DNA of 64,000 nucleotides from an uncultured Bacteroidia bacterium (GCA_902798975.1 CADBYT010000006.1:1-64000); one strand, 5' to 3'; positions 52,601-61,092 are shown, counted from the first letter of the stretch. Translations and numbers: made by a program. The notes: generated by a model not told the origin, from the sequence alone.

Positions 52601-53776
52601 CAGGATGCTGTCCGCGAATTTGTCCAGATCCGCATCTTCAACTCCGGCAGCCGCATCGAGGAAGCGTGGATCAGCCGCATCTTCGACCGCTTCGTGCAGG
52701 TGAACCCGCATGACGCCAGTTCCGGCTCCGGCGTGGGCCTGAACCTGACCAAGATGCTCGTAGAGCTGCACCACGGCCACATCGCGGCGGAGAACGAAGC
52801 AGACGGCGTGGTCTTCCGCGTGCTCGTTCCCGCGGGCAAGGAGCACCTGAGCCCGGAGGAGCTGTCCTACACCTCCCACCACAAAGACCTCTACACCAAG
52901 AGCCCGGAGGCTTCTTTCGACGAGCACGAGGACCTGACCTACGCCGCCGAGCACCGCCAGGAGGACAAAACCGCCCGTGCGAAGAAGAACATCGTCGTGG
53001 TGGAAGACGACGACGAGACCCGCGACTATCTCAAGACCCTGCTGCGCAGCCGCTACAACGTCACGGCCTGCGCCGATGCCGAAAAGGCCTGGCCGGTCGT
53101 GAGCGGAACGCTGCCCGACGCCGTGGTCACCGACCTCGTGATGCCCGGGATGAGCGGCAGCGAATTCTGCGCCCAGATCCGGCAGAACGAGGCCACGCGC
53201 CATATTCCCGTCATCATCCTCACCGGCCAGAACGGCGAACAGGAAGAGCAGACGGCCAGCGACAGCGGCGCCGACAAATTCCTCTCCAAGCCCATCTCGG
53301 TCGAGCTGCTCCTGAGTAGCGTCGCCCAGGTCATCTCCGCCCGCGAGGCGGTCAAGGACAAGTTCGGCGTGAACTTCGACTACGACTACTCCGGCATCCA
53401 GATGGGCTCCGCCGACGAGAAACTGCTCCGCCGCATCGTGGAGAGCGTCCAGACACATCTCGACGACCCCGAGTTCGGCGTAGCCACGCTTTGTGAAGAC
53501 GTCGGCATCAGCCGCGTCCACCTGAACCGCAAGCTCAAGGCCTTCGGCAAGGAGTCGCCGGGCAACCTGATCAAGACCTTCCGCATGAAACAGGCGGCTT
53601 ACCTGCTCGCGAACAATCAGGTGAACGTGTCCGAAGTGGCTTACCGCGTGGGCTTCGCGTCGCACTCCTATTTCTCCAGCTCCTTCAAGGAGTATTTCGG
53701 CATCTCCCCGCGGGACTTCGTGACCCGCCTCCAGGAGTATCCGGAAGACGAGAGTCTGCGACAAATGTATGAATAG
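49646..53776 (+). CDS. Hybrid two-component system sensor-regulator (HTCS)
   Basis: A 1376-residue inner-membrane sensor with all parts in one chain: signal peptide (1-20), periplasmic two-propeller sensor of reg_prop repeats (about 30-720; DKRGYIWMCSEGGLIRFDG and others), Y_Y_Y domain (about 725-790), one membrane helix (about 796-816), HisKA with the phospho-His in FTNLTHEIRTPLN (near 845), HATPase (N-box near 949, GSGVGLNLTK near 1027), receiver domain (from 1115, phospho-Asp in VVTDLVMPG near 1160), and C-terminal AraC-type HTH (about 1265-1361). HTCS proteins bind a specific oligosaccharide and switch on the adjacent susC/susD and enzyme genes; here xylo- or glucurono-xylo-oligosaccharides are the likely signal. 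Confidence 0.96.
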   Translation: MRRIFLFLTLLTALFPAAAQTARVYTSENGLPNSQVARIYQDKRGYIWMCSEGGLIRFDGMRFETFRHDRERETSISSSSVQGMLEDSRGNTWVATASGLNLFDPEHSEFRRFELQDERNSVTNPYVSWLQEVPGRSGGCRLYVATSGSGVFVIDCNTLELLPDVREQIYRHFPKDYVQKLFLDSGKHLWIFPEETGFPVILDMSTLEPVSGLNWSPDLLREADHIRFGDIAEDPLTGDFLIGSNLGLLYCKAGSGMVRKAAGKRACTTVATTLVFNSQGTSGEGRTFLLGDKNGGLLLFDSATEEVREAVLPAIRQDISSWSATSSTIDSQGNIWLSLYQRGVVVAPQSMFGFSYLGCSSRNIPGENSACITAIYEDGKYLWVATDGAGIFRKPLDGAGPDRNYTSENTALTDNSVMGMTGDKHGTLWLGTYNDGLFYMDPNGTVTRFADQDRIGTERIRTLAYDPARDLVYVGTYGAGLAVIDASSRRFASQQVDDQYRWISALHLDANGLLWVGSYNGPWCYDPSAGRIISYTLPSHSDTPPRIYGIGSSPDGTKWFGTDDGLFSVDEVTREVRQYTEADGLSNNVIRDILCTASGEVWVSTLSGLSRLSPRSGRIDSFRAYDGLQGNEFRSGAAFKSPSGRLYFGGLGGITYFSPLLIDGSAHKMPQVTLARLNVLDREVTYDPAAGSDNLIDKHISEATRIEIPRGTNLFSLEFSVPEYTNPQRIMYAYRLEGFDNDWKNAPARLRMATYTNVPPGRYRFEVKAFFSGTPEDYSLCSVDLHVEAPWYRTGGAYAVYLVLLAGLALLLYHLASERKRRAEEKKEAELKELRLGLFTNLTHEIRTPLNLVMAPLGAMRESEEDPARKDTYNLMYRNCLRINRIVNQFMDLRKVDAGQMQLHFRETDVIYFIRDIMQSFHKLAESKRIDFSLASTHKEEPLWIDQGNFDKIIYNILSNAFKHTPEGGRIRVDVSAPTPNHGTLQDAVREFVQIRIFNSGSRIEEAWISRIFDRFVQVNPHDASSGSGVGLNLTKMLVELHHGHIAAENEADGVVFRVLVPAGKEHLSPEELSYTSHHKDLYTKSPEASFDEHEDLTYAAEHRQEDKTARAKKNIVVVEDDDETRDYLKTLLRSRYNVTACADAEKAWPVVSGTLPDAVVTDLVMPGMSGSEFCAQIRQNEATRHIPVIILTGQNGEQEEQTASDSGADKFLSKPISVELLLSSVAQVISAREAVKDKFGVNFDYDYSGIQMGSADEKLLRRIVESVQTHLDDPEFGVATLCEDVGISRVHLNRKLKAFGKESPGNLIKTFRMKQAAYLLANNQVNVSEVAYRVGFASHSYFSSSFKEYFGISPRDFVTRLQEYPEDESLRQMYE

Positions 53777-53830
53777 ACCGGGCCGGTTACATTTTTAAAA
53801 AGGATTGGAACCATTCTGATACATGGGTCT

Positions 53831-53841
53831 TGTCAGATTTG
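53831..53841. promoter_or_regulatory. Candidate HTCS-binding site at the GH115 promoter
   Basis: TGTCAGATTTG, one base different from 49571-49581, ends one base before the GH115 -7 box. Inferred only from similarity and position. Confidence 0.3.
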
Positions 53842-53842
53842 T

Positions 53843-53850
53843 TACATTTG
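53843..53850 (+). promoter_or_regulatory. -7 promoter box of GH115
   Basis: TACATTTG, an exact match, 25 nt before the ATG at 53876. It lies inside the inverted repeat GTTAC-ATTT-GTAAC, so a bound protein could compete with polymerase. Confidence 0.6.
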
Positions 53851-53875
53851 TAACCGGAATCTGATGATACAGCCC

Positions 53876-56404
53876 ATGAAGAAGAACCTGTTTTCCTGCG
53901 CAGCGCTCCTGCTGCTCTGCCTGAGCGCCGCCGCCATCGACCATCCCGGCATCACGGAAGCCCGCACGGCCCCGGGCCGTTTCTCCCTGATCGGGAACGG
54001 CGTTCCCGCCGCCGTGGTCACGGACCCCGCCGACCAGAAAGGCATCCAGATTGCAGCCGCGAACCTGCGCGCCGATTTCGGCCGCGTCTGCGGCACGGTC
54101 GCCCCGGCCGTCGGCACGCGCGCCATCCTCGCCGGCAGCATGGACAGCCCGCTCGTCCGCGGACTCGTCGAAAAGGGACTCGTGGACACCGCTCCCCTGA
54201 AGGGGCAGTTCGAGAGCTACCTCATCGCCACCCTGGGCGGCGCGGTCCCGGGTTATGACGACGCGCTCGTCGTCGTGGGCGCGGACATGCGCGGAACCAT
54301 CTATGGCATTTACGAGATCTCCGAGCAGATTGGTGTGTCGCCCTGGTACGACTGGGCCGACGTGCCCGTGAAGCGCGCCGCAGACCTCTCGATGGCGCCG
54401 GGCGTGTATTCCGCCGACTCACCCGCCGTGCGCTACCGCGGCATCTTCCTCAACGACGAGGCGCCCTGCCTGACCACCTGGGTCAAGAACACCTACGGCA
54501 CGGACTACGGCGACCACCGCTTCTACGCCCGCGTGTTCGAACTCCTGCTCCGCCTGCGCGCCAATTTCCTCTGGCCGGCCATGTGGGGCTGGTCCTTCTA
54601 TGCCGATGACCCGGAGAACAGCAAGACCGCTGACGAGATGGGCATCATCATGGGCACCTCCCACCATGAGCCGATGGCGCGCAACCACCAGGAATGGGTG
54701 CGCAAGCGCAACGCCGAAGGCCCCTGGGACTACACGACGAACAAGAAGAATCTTGACAAGTTCTTCACCGAAGGCATGGAGCGCGCCAAAGATACGGAGG
54801 ATCTGATCACCATCGGCATGCGCGGCGACGGCGATGCGTCCCTGGGCAAGGAGGGCGAAGAAGCGAAATACATCGACCTCCTGGAGAGCATCATCAAGAA
54901 CCAGCGCAAGATCATACGCAAGGTCACCAAGCGGCCCGCTGAGGAGCGGCCGCAGGTCTGGGCCCTCTACAAGGAAGTGCAGCAGTACTACGACCTCGGT
55001 CTGCGCGTGCCCGACGACGTCACGATCCTGCTGAGCGACGACAACTGGGGCGACGTGCGCAAGCTCCCCACCGCCGAGGAGCGCAAGCGCAAAGGCGGCT
55101 GGGGCATCTACTACCACGTGGACTACGTGGGCGCCCCGCGCAACTCCAAGTGGCTGAACATCACCCCGATCCAGAACTTGTGGGAGCAGCTGCAGCTCAC
55201 CTACGCCTACGGCGTGGACCGCCTCTGGGTGCTGAATGTCGGCGACCTCAAGCCGATGGAGTATCCCATCGACCTCTTCCTCGCCATGGCCCGCCGGCCG
55301 GAGTCCTTTACGGCGGAGAACCTGCTGGACCACACCCGCGCCTTCTGCGCCACGGCCTTCGGCGAAGACCAGGCCGACGAGGCCGCACGCATCCTCAACC
55401 TCTACAGCAAATACAGCGGCCGCACCACGGCCGAAATGATGGACCGTACCACTTATGACCTCGCCTCCGGCGAATTCAGACGCGTGTGCGACGACTTCGC
55501 CCGCCTCGAGGCCGAGGCCCTGCGGCAGTTCCTCTCGCTCGACCCCGCCTGCCGCGACGCCTACCGGCAGGTCATCCTCTTCCCGGTGCAGGCCCTCGCC
55601 AACATTTATGAAATGTACTACGCGCAGGCGATGAACCACGACTGCTATGCCAAGGGCGATCCGGACGCGGACCGCTGGGCGGACCGCGTGGAGCAGTGCT
55701 TCGCGCGCGATGCTGCCCTGTGCGCGCAGTACAACAAGGAAATGTCCGGCGGCAAGTGGGACGGCATGATGATCCAGAAGCACATCGGCTACCGCATGTG
55801 GAATGACAACTTCCCTGCCGACCGCCTGCCCGAGGTCAAGCGACTCGGCGAAACGGCCCCCGGCGGCTTCTCCTTCGCCGCCGACCCGCGTGGCTACACC
55901 GCCATCGAGGCGGAACACTATTTCGCGGCGACGCCCGCCGCGGACGCATCCTGGACCCTCATCCCCTACATGGGACGCACCCGCAGCGGCCTCGCGCTCA
56001 TGCCCTACACCGCGGCGACCGACGGCGGCGCGCTGAACTATCGCGTGCAGCTCCCGGAAGGCACGTCGGGCGTGAAGGTGCACGTGGTCACCAAGTCCAC
56101 CCTGGCCTTCAACAACACCGGCCACCGCTACGAAGTGGATCTCGGCGGCGCGAAGCAGGTGCAGTTCTTCAACGAGCGCCTCAACGAAGACCCGGCCAAC
56201 ATCTACTCCGTCTACTACCCGACCGTCGCCCGCCGCGTGGTGGAGACCGTCTCGGAACTGCCGGCCTCCGGCGGCTGGGTCTCGCTCACGCTGCGCCCGC
56301 TGGATCCGGGCATCGTGTTCGAGAAAGTCGTGGTCGATTATGGCGGATACACACCGCAATTCCTCTTCGGCGAAGAGTCTGTTACATGCCGCGCGGCGGA
56401 TTGA
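53876..56404 (+). CDS. GH115 xylan alpha-1,2-glucuronidase
   Basis: An 842-residue exported enzyme (signal peptide ending SAAAI) that can remove glucuronic acid from internal xylose units of xylan, unlike GH67. GH115 features: the N-terminal domain with ALVVVGADMRGTIYGIYEISEQIGVSPW, then VRYRGIFLNDEAP, LRLRANFLWPAMWGWSFY, MGIIMGTSHHEPMARN, RGDGDAS, ILLSDDNWGDVR and YHVDYVGAPRNSKWLN. A C-terminal beta domain follows from about residue 670. The start at 53876 gives the signal peptide. It lies just behind the HTCS gene but has its own -7 box, and a terminator follows at 56426-56456. Confidence 0.95.
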   Translation: MKKNLFSCAALLLLCLSAAAIDHPGITEARTAPGRFSLIGNGVPAAVVTDPADQKGIQIAAANLRADFGRVCGTVAPAVGTRAILAGSMDSPLVRGLVEKGLVDTAPLKGQFESYLIATLGGAVPGYDDALVVVGADMRGTIYGIYEISEQIGVSPWYDWADVPVKRAADLSMAPGVYSADSPAVRYRGIFLNDEAPCLTTWVKNTYGTDYGDHRFYARVFELLLRLRANFLWPAMWGWSFYADDPENSKTADEMGIIMGTSHHEPMARNHQEWVRKRNAEGPWDYTTNKKNLDKFFTEGMERAKDTEDLITIGMRGDGDASLGKEGEEAKYIDLLESIIKNQRKIIRKVTKRPAEERPQVWALYKEVQQYYDLGLRVPDDVTILLSDDNWGDVRKLPTAEERKRKGGWGIYYHVDYVGAPRNSKWLNITPIQNLWEQLQLTYAYGVDRLWVLNVGDLKPMEYPIDLFLAMARRPESFTAENLLDHTRAFCATAFGEDQADEAARILNLYSKYSGRTTAEMMDRTTYDLASGEFRRVCDDFARLEAEALRQFLSLDPACRDAYRQVILFPVQALANIYEMYYAQAMNHDCYAKGDPDADRWADRVEQCFARDAALCAQYNKEMSGGKWDGMMIQKHIGYRMWNDNFPADRLPEVKRLGETAPGGFSFAADPRGYTAIEAEHYFAATPAADASWTLIPYMGRTRSGLALMPYTAATDGGALNYRVQLPEGTSGVKVHVVTKSTLAFNNTGHRYEVDLGGAKQVQFFNERLNEDPANIYSVYYPTVARRVVETVSELPASGGWVSLTLRPLDPGIVFEKVVVDYGGYTPQFLFGEESVTCRAAD

Positions 56405-56425
56405 CCGATTCTTGGTGGTTTTTGA

Positions 56426-56456
56426 GAAAATCCGGGGTGCATAATCCCGGATTTTC
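56426..56456 (+). terminator. Terminator-like hairpin after GH115
   Basis: GAAAATCCGGG and CCCGGATTTTC form an 11-bp stem with a 9-nt loop; the T-run is short. The -7 box of the next gene begins two bases after it. Confidence 0.7.
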
Positions 56457-56458
56457 TG

Positions 56459-56466
56459 TATATTTG
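56459..56466 (+). promoter_or_regulatory. -7 promoter box of the GPH symporter / GH43 operon
   Basis: TATATTTG, an exact match, 34 nt before the ATG at 56501 and directly behind the hairpin that ends GH115. Confidence 0.65.
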
Positions 56467-56500
56467 CTAGACTGGATAATTCGATATTAAACTATAACCT

Positions 56501-57949
56501 ATGTCCAACAATCCGAATGAAGCGAAAGGCTTCTACAAACTGAGCTGGATGCAGCGCATCGGCTTCGGCGCCGGCGACATGGCGCAGAACCTCATCTACC
56601 AGACCGTCAGTATCTGGCTGCTCTTCTTCTACACCAACGTGTTCGGGCTCAAGCCCGGTCCCGCCGCCCTCATGTTCCTGGTCGTCCGTCTCGTGGACGT
56701 GCTTTGGGACCCGGTGGTCGGCACCATTGTGGACAAGGGCAACCCGAAGTGGGGCAAGTATCGCTCCTGGCTCATCCTGGGCGGTATTCCGCTGGTCGGC
56801 CTGGCCATCCTCTGCTTCTGGAACGGCCTGTCCGGAGCCTCCGACACGGCCAAGCTCATCTACGCGTACGTGACCTATGTCGGCATGTCCATGTGCTACA
56901 CCCTCGTGAACGTGCCCTACGGCGCCCTGAACGCCTCGCTCACCCGCGACACCAACGAGATCACCATCCTCACCTCCACGCGTATGTTCATGGCGAACCT
57001 GGGTGGTCTGATCGTCAAGTCCCTGCCTATCATCATCGCCATCTTCGCCCCGAAGGTCCTCAACGAGGAGACCGGCAAGATGGTCGCCGTCTATAACACC
57101 CCGGAGGCCGGTGGCGCCTGGTTCATCACCTACGCCATCTTCGCCATTGTGGGCCTGGCGCTGCTCTTCTTCTGCTTCACGCAGTGCAAGGAGCGGGTCG
57201 TCATGGACCAGAAGGAAGCCGCCAACGTCAAGGTCAGCGACCTGTGGATGGAGTTCGTGCGCAACAAGCCCCTCCGCATCGTGGCCTTCTTCTTCATCAC
57301 CGCCTTCGCGATGATGAGCGTGAGCAACGCCGCGGACGCCTACTTCATGAGCTACAACGTCGAGGCCACCCCGCTGCTGACCACGCTCTTCATGTGGCTC
57401 GGCACCATCCCGGCCTTCATCTTCATGCCGCTCGTGCCCGCCATCAAGCGCAAGATCGGCAAGAAGGGTATGTTCTACCTCTTCCTCGGCGTCGCCATCG
57501 TGGGTATGGCGCTGATGTACACCTTCGTGTCCATCCCGGCCACCAAGAGCAACTTCGTGCTGCTGTGCATCGCCCAGTTCGTCAAGTCCACCGGTATCAT
57601 CACCGCCACGGGCTACATGTGGGCCCTCGTCCCTGAGGTCATCGCCTACGGCGAATACACCTCCGGCAAGCGTATCGCCGGCATCGTGAACGCCCTCACC
57701 GGTATCTTCTTCAAGGCCGGCATGGCCCTCGGCGGCGTGGTTCCCGGCCTCGTGCTGGCCTGGGTCGGCTTCAACGCCGACGCAGCCACCCAGACTCCGC
57801 TCGCCCTCCAGGGTATCCTCTGGCTGGTGTGCGTGATCCCGGCCATCCTCCTGCTCCTCGCCATCTTCATCATCAGCAAGTACGAACTCAGCGACGAGAA
57901 GATGGACGAGATCAACAAGGAAATCGAAGCCCGCCAGCTGGCGAAATAG
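56501..57949 (+). CDS. GPH-family sugar:cation symporter (xyloside transporter)
   Basis: A 482-residue inner-membrane transporter of the glycoside-pentoside-hexuronide family within the major facilitator superfamily (MelB, XynB). About 12 helices; family signs are QRIGFGAGDMAQNLIYQTVS at the N-terminus, the LVDVLWDPVVGTIVDKGNPKWGKYRSW loop between helices 2 and 3, and VNVPYGALNASLTRD. It most likely carries xylose or short (glucurono)xylo-oligosaccharides into the cytoplasm for the GH43 enzyme encoded 45 nt downstream. A palindromic repeat sits between the two genes. Confidence 0.93.
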   Translation: MSNNPNEAKGFYKLSWMQRIGFGAGDMAQNLIYQTVSIWLLFFYTNVFGLKPGPAALMFLVVRLVDVLWDPVVGTIVDKGNPKWGKYRSWLILGGIPLVGLAILCFWNGLSGASDTAKLIYAYVTYVGMSMCYTLVNVPYGALNASLTRDTNEITILTSTRMFMANLGGLIVKSLPIIIAIFAPKVLNEETGKMVAVYNTPEAGGAWFITYAIFAIVGLALLFFCFTQCKERVVMDQKEAANVKVSDLWMEFVRNKPLRIVAFFFITAFAMMSVSNAADAYFMSYNVEATPLLTTLFMWLGTIPAFIFMPLVPAIKRKIGKKGMFYLFLGVAIVGMALMYTFVSIPATKSNFVLLCIAQFVKSTGIITATGYMWALVPEVIAYGEYTSGKRIAGIVNALTGIFFKAGMALGGVVPGLVLAWVGFNADAATQTPLALQGILWLVCVIPAILLLLAIFIISKYELSDEKMDEINKEIEARQLAK

Positions 57950-57954
57950 TTTAA

Positions 57955-57981
57955 CGTCATCCCCGGCCCGGTCGGGGATCT
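57955..57981. repeat. Palindromic repeat, copy 12
   Basis: ATCCCCGG / TCGGGGAT-type arms, in reverse orientation compared with most copies. Intergenic, between the symporter and GH43 genes. Confidence 0.8.
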
Positions 57982-57994
57982 AATAACCAACCCT

Positions 57995-58993
57995 ATGGCA
58001 AAGAAAGTTCAGAAACGCTACCTCTTTCCGTCCGACTACATGGCGGACCCGTCCGTGCACGTGTTCGACGGCAAGCTCTACATCTACCCTTCCCACGACT
58101 GGGAGTCCGCTGCACCGGACGATGATTTCGGCAGCGAGTACGACATGAAGGACTACCACGTTCTCACCCTCGAAGGCCCCGATCCGATGACCTCTCCGGT
58201 CAAGGACAACGGCATCGCTCTCGACATCAAGGACGTGCCCTGGGCTCGCCGCCAGCTTTGGGACAACGAGGTCGTGAAGGGCCGCGACGGCAAGTACTAC
58301 ATGTATTTCCCGGCCAAGGACAAGACCGACATCTTCCGCTGCGGCGTCGCTGTCTCCGACAGCCCGACCGGCCCGTTCAAGGCCCAGCCGGACCCGATCC
58401 GCGGCAGCTATTCCATCGACTATGCCATCCTGCACGATGACGCCGACGACGAGTACTACATGTATTTCGGCGGCATCTGGGGCGGTCAGCTCCAGCGCTA
58501 CGAGGACAACCTCGCCAAGGACAACGGCACTTCCTATCCCGCCGACGGCCAGCCGGCCGTACCGGGCCGCGTGGTGAAGCTCGCGAAGGACATGCTCCAG
58601 TTCGCCGAGGAGCCGAAGCCCGTCGTCCTCCTGGACGAGAACGGCGATCCCATCAAGGTCGAGGACAACGAGCGCCGCTTCTTCGAGGCCAGCTGGATGC
58701 ACAAGTACAAGGGCAAGTACTATTTCAGCTATTCCACCGGCGACACGCACAAGCTCTGCTACGCCATCGGCGACAACCCGTACGGCCCCTTCACCTACAA
58801 GGGCGTCATCCTGACTCCGGTGTACGGCTGGACGACGCACCATTCCATCGTGGAGTATAACGGCAAGTGGTGGCTCTTCCACCACGACAGCGGTATCTCC
58901 AAGGGTATCAACCGGCTCCGCAGCCTCAAGGTCTGCGAGCTGACCTACCGTGAAGACGGAACCATCGAGACCATCGAAGGCCTCGACGACTAA
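57995..58993 (+). CDS. GH43 beta-xylosidase-like enzyme, cytoplasmic
   Basis: A 332-residue GH43 enzyme without a signal peptide. The catalytic triad is visible: general-base Asp in YMADPSVHVFDGKLYIYPSHD, the middle Asp in YSIDYAILHDDADDEYYMYFGG, and the acid Glu in RFFEASWMHKYKGKYYF. The sequence resembles the GH43 subfamily 1 enzymes I know as beta-xylosidases in Bacteroidetes xylan loci. It should release xylose from oligosaccharides brought in by the GPH symporter encoded just upstream. A bidirectional terminator follows. Confidence 0.9.
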   Translation: MAKKVQKRYLFPSDYMADPSVHVFDGKLYIYPSHDWESAAPDDDFGSEYDMKDYHVLTLEGPDPMTSPVKDNGIALDIKDVPWARRQLWDNEVVKGRDGKYYMYFPAKDKTDIFRCGVAVSDSPTGPFKAQPDPIRGSYSIDYAILHDDADDEYYMYFGGIWGGQLQRYEDNLAKDNGTSYPADGQPAVPGRVVKLAKDMLQFAEEPKPVVLLDENGDPIKVEDNERRFFEASWMHKYKGKYYFSYSTGDTHKLCYAIGDNPYGPFTYKGVILTPVYGWTTHHSIVEYNGKWWLFHHDSGISKGINRLRSLKVCELTYREDGTIETIEGLDD

Positions 58994-59018
58994 CAATAAA
59001 CCGTACTAAAACCTGCCG

Positions 59019-59049
59019 AAACGGGGGCCGCGCGATGCGGTCCCCGTTT
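59019..59049. terminator. Bidirectional intrinsic terminator
   Basis: AAACGGGGGCCGC and GCGGTCCCCGTTT form a 13-bp stem (one wobble) with loop GCGAT, with A- and T-rich flanks. It sits between the convergent GH43 and SDR genes. Confidence 0.85.
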
Positions 59050-59052
59050 TAC

Positions 59053-59868
59053 TTAAATTCCGCTGAAGGAGCTGAATCCACCGTCCACCGGAAGAATCAC
59101 GCCCGTGACGAAGGAGGCGGCGTCGGAGCAGAGGAACTGCGCGGCGCCGTTGAGCTCCGTCAGGTCGCCGAAACGGCGCATCGGTGTCTTGCCGATGACC
59201 TTGACCGAACGCTCGGTCAGCGAACCGTCCTCGTTCAGAAGCGCGGCGCGGTTCTGCTTGCCGATGAAAAAGCCCGGCGCGAGCGCGTTCACGCGAATCT
59301 TCTCGCCGTACTTGATGGCCATCTCGGCGGCCAGCCAGCGCGTGAAATTTGACACGCCCTCCTTGGCGGCACCATAGCCCGCCACGCGGGACAGCGCATC
59401 GTAGGCGGCCATCGAGGAAATGTTCAGGATGCAGCCATAGCCCTGCTTCGCAAAGATTTTCGTGAACACGTGGCAGGGATACACGGTGCCGTTGAGATTG
59501 AGGTCCAGCACCTTGGTCCAGTCCTCCAGCTTCATGTCCCAGAAGTTCTGGTCCGGCATGACCGTGGCCCCGGGCACATTGCCGCCGGCCACGTTGATGA
59601 GAATGTCCACGCGGCCGAAATTCGCGACGACTTCGTCGGCGATGCGCGCCACCTCGTCGGTATCCATCACGTTGCAGGCGTATCCAACGGGCTTGCCGCC
59701 GAGCGCCTTGAGCGCGGACACGGTGGGTTCGACCTGTTCGGGGCGGTGCACCAGCGCCACCACATCGGCGCCCTGCGAGGCGAAATGACGGGCGAGCGAG
59801 CCGCCCAGGGCTCCGGCAGCGCCGCTGATCACGGCCACCTTGCCGGCTACGGAGTAGAGTTCGTTCAT
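59053..59868 (-). CDS. SDR-family mannonate (fructuronate) oxidoreductase
   Basis: A 271-residue short-chain dehydrogenase: cofactor motif SGAAGALGGSLARHF, NVAGGN, catalytic Ser in NISSMAAYDALS with YGAAK as the Tyr-x-x-x-Lys motif, and C-terminal SFVTGVILPVDGGFSSFSG. Downstream of uxuA with a 4-nt overlap, it most likely reduces fructuronate to mannonate (the UxuB step, here by an SDR), which UxuA then dehydrates. This disposes of glucuronic acid released by GH67 and GH115. Substrate assignment rests on context. Confidence 0.88.
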   Translation of the reverse strand: MNELYSVAGKVAVISGAAGALGGSLARHFASQGADVVALVHRPEQVEPTVSALKALGGKPVGYACNVMDTDEVARIADEVVANFGRVDILINVAGGNVPGATVMPDQNFWDMKLEDWTKVLDLNLNGTVYPCHVFTKIFAKQGYGCILNISSMAAYDALSRVAGYGAAKEGVSNFTRWLAAEMAIKYGEKIRVNALAPGFFIGKQNRAALLNEDGSLTERSVKVIGKTPMRRFGDLTELNGAAQFLCSDAASFVTGVILPVDGGFSSFSGI

Positions 59869-61049
59869 ATCTTGGAAAGTTGTTTGCGTTCGTTGCGGAC
59901 AGCCGCCATCATGCCCTCCACCTGCCCAAGTGCCAGCATGCGGCCGTGGAAGCTGTAGCCGGGATTATAGGCGATGCGCTCGTCGCCGAGCATGGTCTTG
60001 CCGTGGTCCACGCGCATCGGCAGGTTCCGCTCCTCGGCCTCGAAGATGCGGATCAGTTCCACCAGGTCCACGCGACCGGCGGTATGCGGCGCCTCCACGA
60101 AGTCGCCGCCCGGCAGGACGTTGCATGAGCGCAGATGCACGAAATGGGTGCGCGGGGCGAACTCGCGCGCCATGGCCTCCACGTCGTTGTGCGCGCCCGC
60201 GGAGAGCGATCCGGCGCAGAAGGTCAGGCCGTTGTGGAAATCGTCCACCGCCGAGAGGATCCAGCGGATGTCTTCGGCGCTGCCGCAGAGGCGCGGCATG
60301 CCGAAAACGGGCATGGGCGGGTCGTCGGGATGGATGCACATGCGGATGTCCCACTCCCGGCAGACCGGCAGGATGGCTGCGAGGAAATAACGCAGGTTCT
60401 CGCGCAGCTGCGCCTTGTCCATGCCGGCGTACGGCGCCATCAGGGCGCGGAATCGCTCCACGGGAGAGCCCTTTCCTTCCCCGAGCGGGCCGTTCACGAA
60501 GCCCTGCGTCTTGGTGATGATGGTGTCGATGATCTGGGCGCGGTCGGCGTCCGTCGCCGTGCGGTCGAGCTCCTCGACGCGGGCGACCACCTCCGGCGGG
60601 AAATCCTTTTCCGCGCCTTCGCGCGCCAGGATCTTGATGTCGAACCAGGCGAAGCGGACGTAGTCGAAATAGAGGGACAGCGTGCCGTCCGGCAGGGGCC
60701 GCTCCAGGTCGGTGCGCACCCAGTCGATGACGGGCATGAAGTTGTAGCAGACGGTGTGGATGCCGCAGCGGCCGAGATTCGCGAGGCTCTGCCGGTAGGT
60801 TTCGATGAGCGCGTCGCGCCGCGCTCCGGCGTATTTGATCTCCTCGCTCACAGGCAGGCTCTCCACCACCGACCAGCGCATGCCGGCCGCGGCGATACGT
60901 TCCTGCATCGCGCGGATCTCCGCCTCCGGCCACAGTTCGCCGGGGGCGTGTGCGTGCAGGGCGGTCACCACGCCTTCCACGCCGATCTGGCGCATCATCT
61001 CCAGCGTGACCTTGTCGGCAGGGCCGAACCATCTCCAGGTTTTCTCCAT
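59865..61049 (-). CDS. uxuA: Mannonate dehydratase
   Basis: A 394-residue cytoplasmic TIM-barrel enzyme that converts D-mannonate to 2-keto-3-deoxygluconate. Features: MEKTWRWFGPADKVTLEMMRQIGVEGVVTALH at the start, CYNFMPVIDWVRTDL, MCIHPDDPP, FCAGSLSAG, THFVHLRSCN and RVDHGKTM with metal-binding His and Cys positions. Length is normal for UxuA. With the SDR it forms an operon read away from the YeiH-type gene; the -7 box is at 61073-61080. UxaC, which would supply fructuronate, is not in the window. Confidence 0.95.
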   Translation of the reverse strand: MEKTWRWFGPADKVTLEMMRQIGVEGVVTALHAHAPGELWPEAEIRAMQERIAAAGMRWSVVESLPVSEEIKYAGARRDALIETYRQSLANLGRCGIHTVCYNFMPVIDWVRTDLERPLPDGTLSLYFDYVRFAWFDIKILAREGAEKDFPPEVVARVEELDRTATDADRAQIIDTIITKTQGFVNGPLGEGKGSPVERFRALMAPYAGMDKAQLRENLRYFLAAILPVCREWDIRMCIHPDDPPMPVFGMPRLCGSAEDIRWILSAVDDFHNGLTFCAGSLSAGAHNDVEAMAREFAPRTHFVHLRSCNVLPGGDFVEAPHTAGRVDLVELIRIFEAEERNLPMRVDHGKTMLGDERIAYNPGYSFHGRMLALGQVEGMMAAVRNERKQLSKI

Positions 61050-61072
61050 TCGGGCGGTTTTTTTGTCAAAGA

Positions 61073-61080
61073 CAAAGTTA
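61073..61080 (-). promoter_or_regulatory. -7 promoter box of uxuA-SDR
   Basis: TAACTTTG on the minus strand, an exact match, 23 nt before the uxuA ATG. Only 12 bp separate it from the divergent box at 61093-61100, so the two promoters overlap and probably compete or share an operator. Confidence 0.6.
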
Positions 61081-61092
61081 GGAAAAATTAGC

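Noticed and set aside
49529-53764. A 1411-codon open frame on the minus strand opposite the HTCS gene
   Set aside because: It is a shadow caused by high GC at third positions. It has no recognisable domain, its composition is Val/Ala/Gly/Asp/His-rich, and the plus strand holds a complete HTCS.
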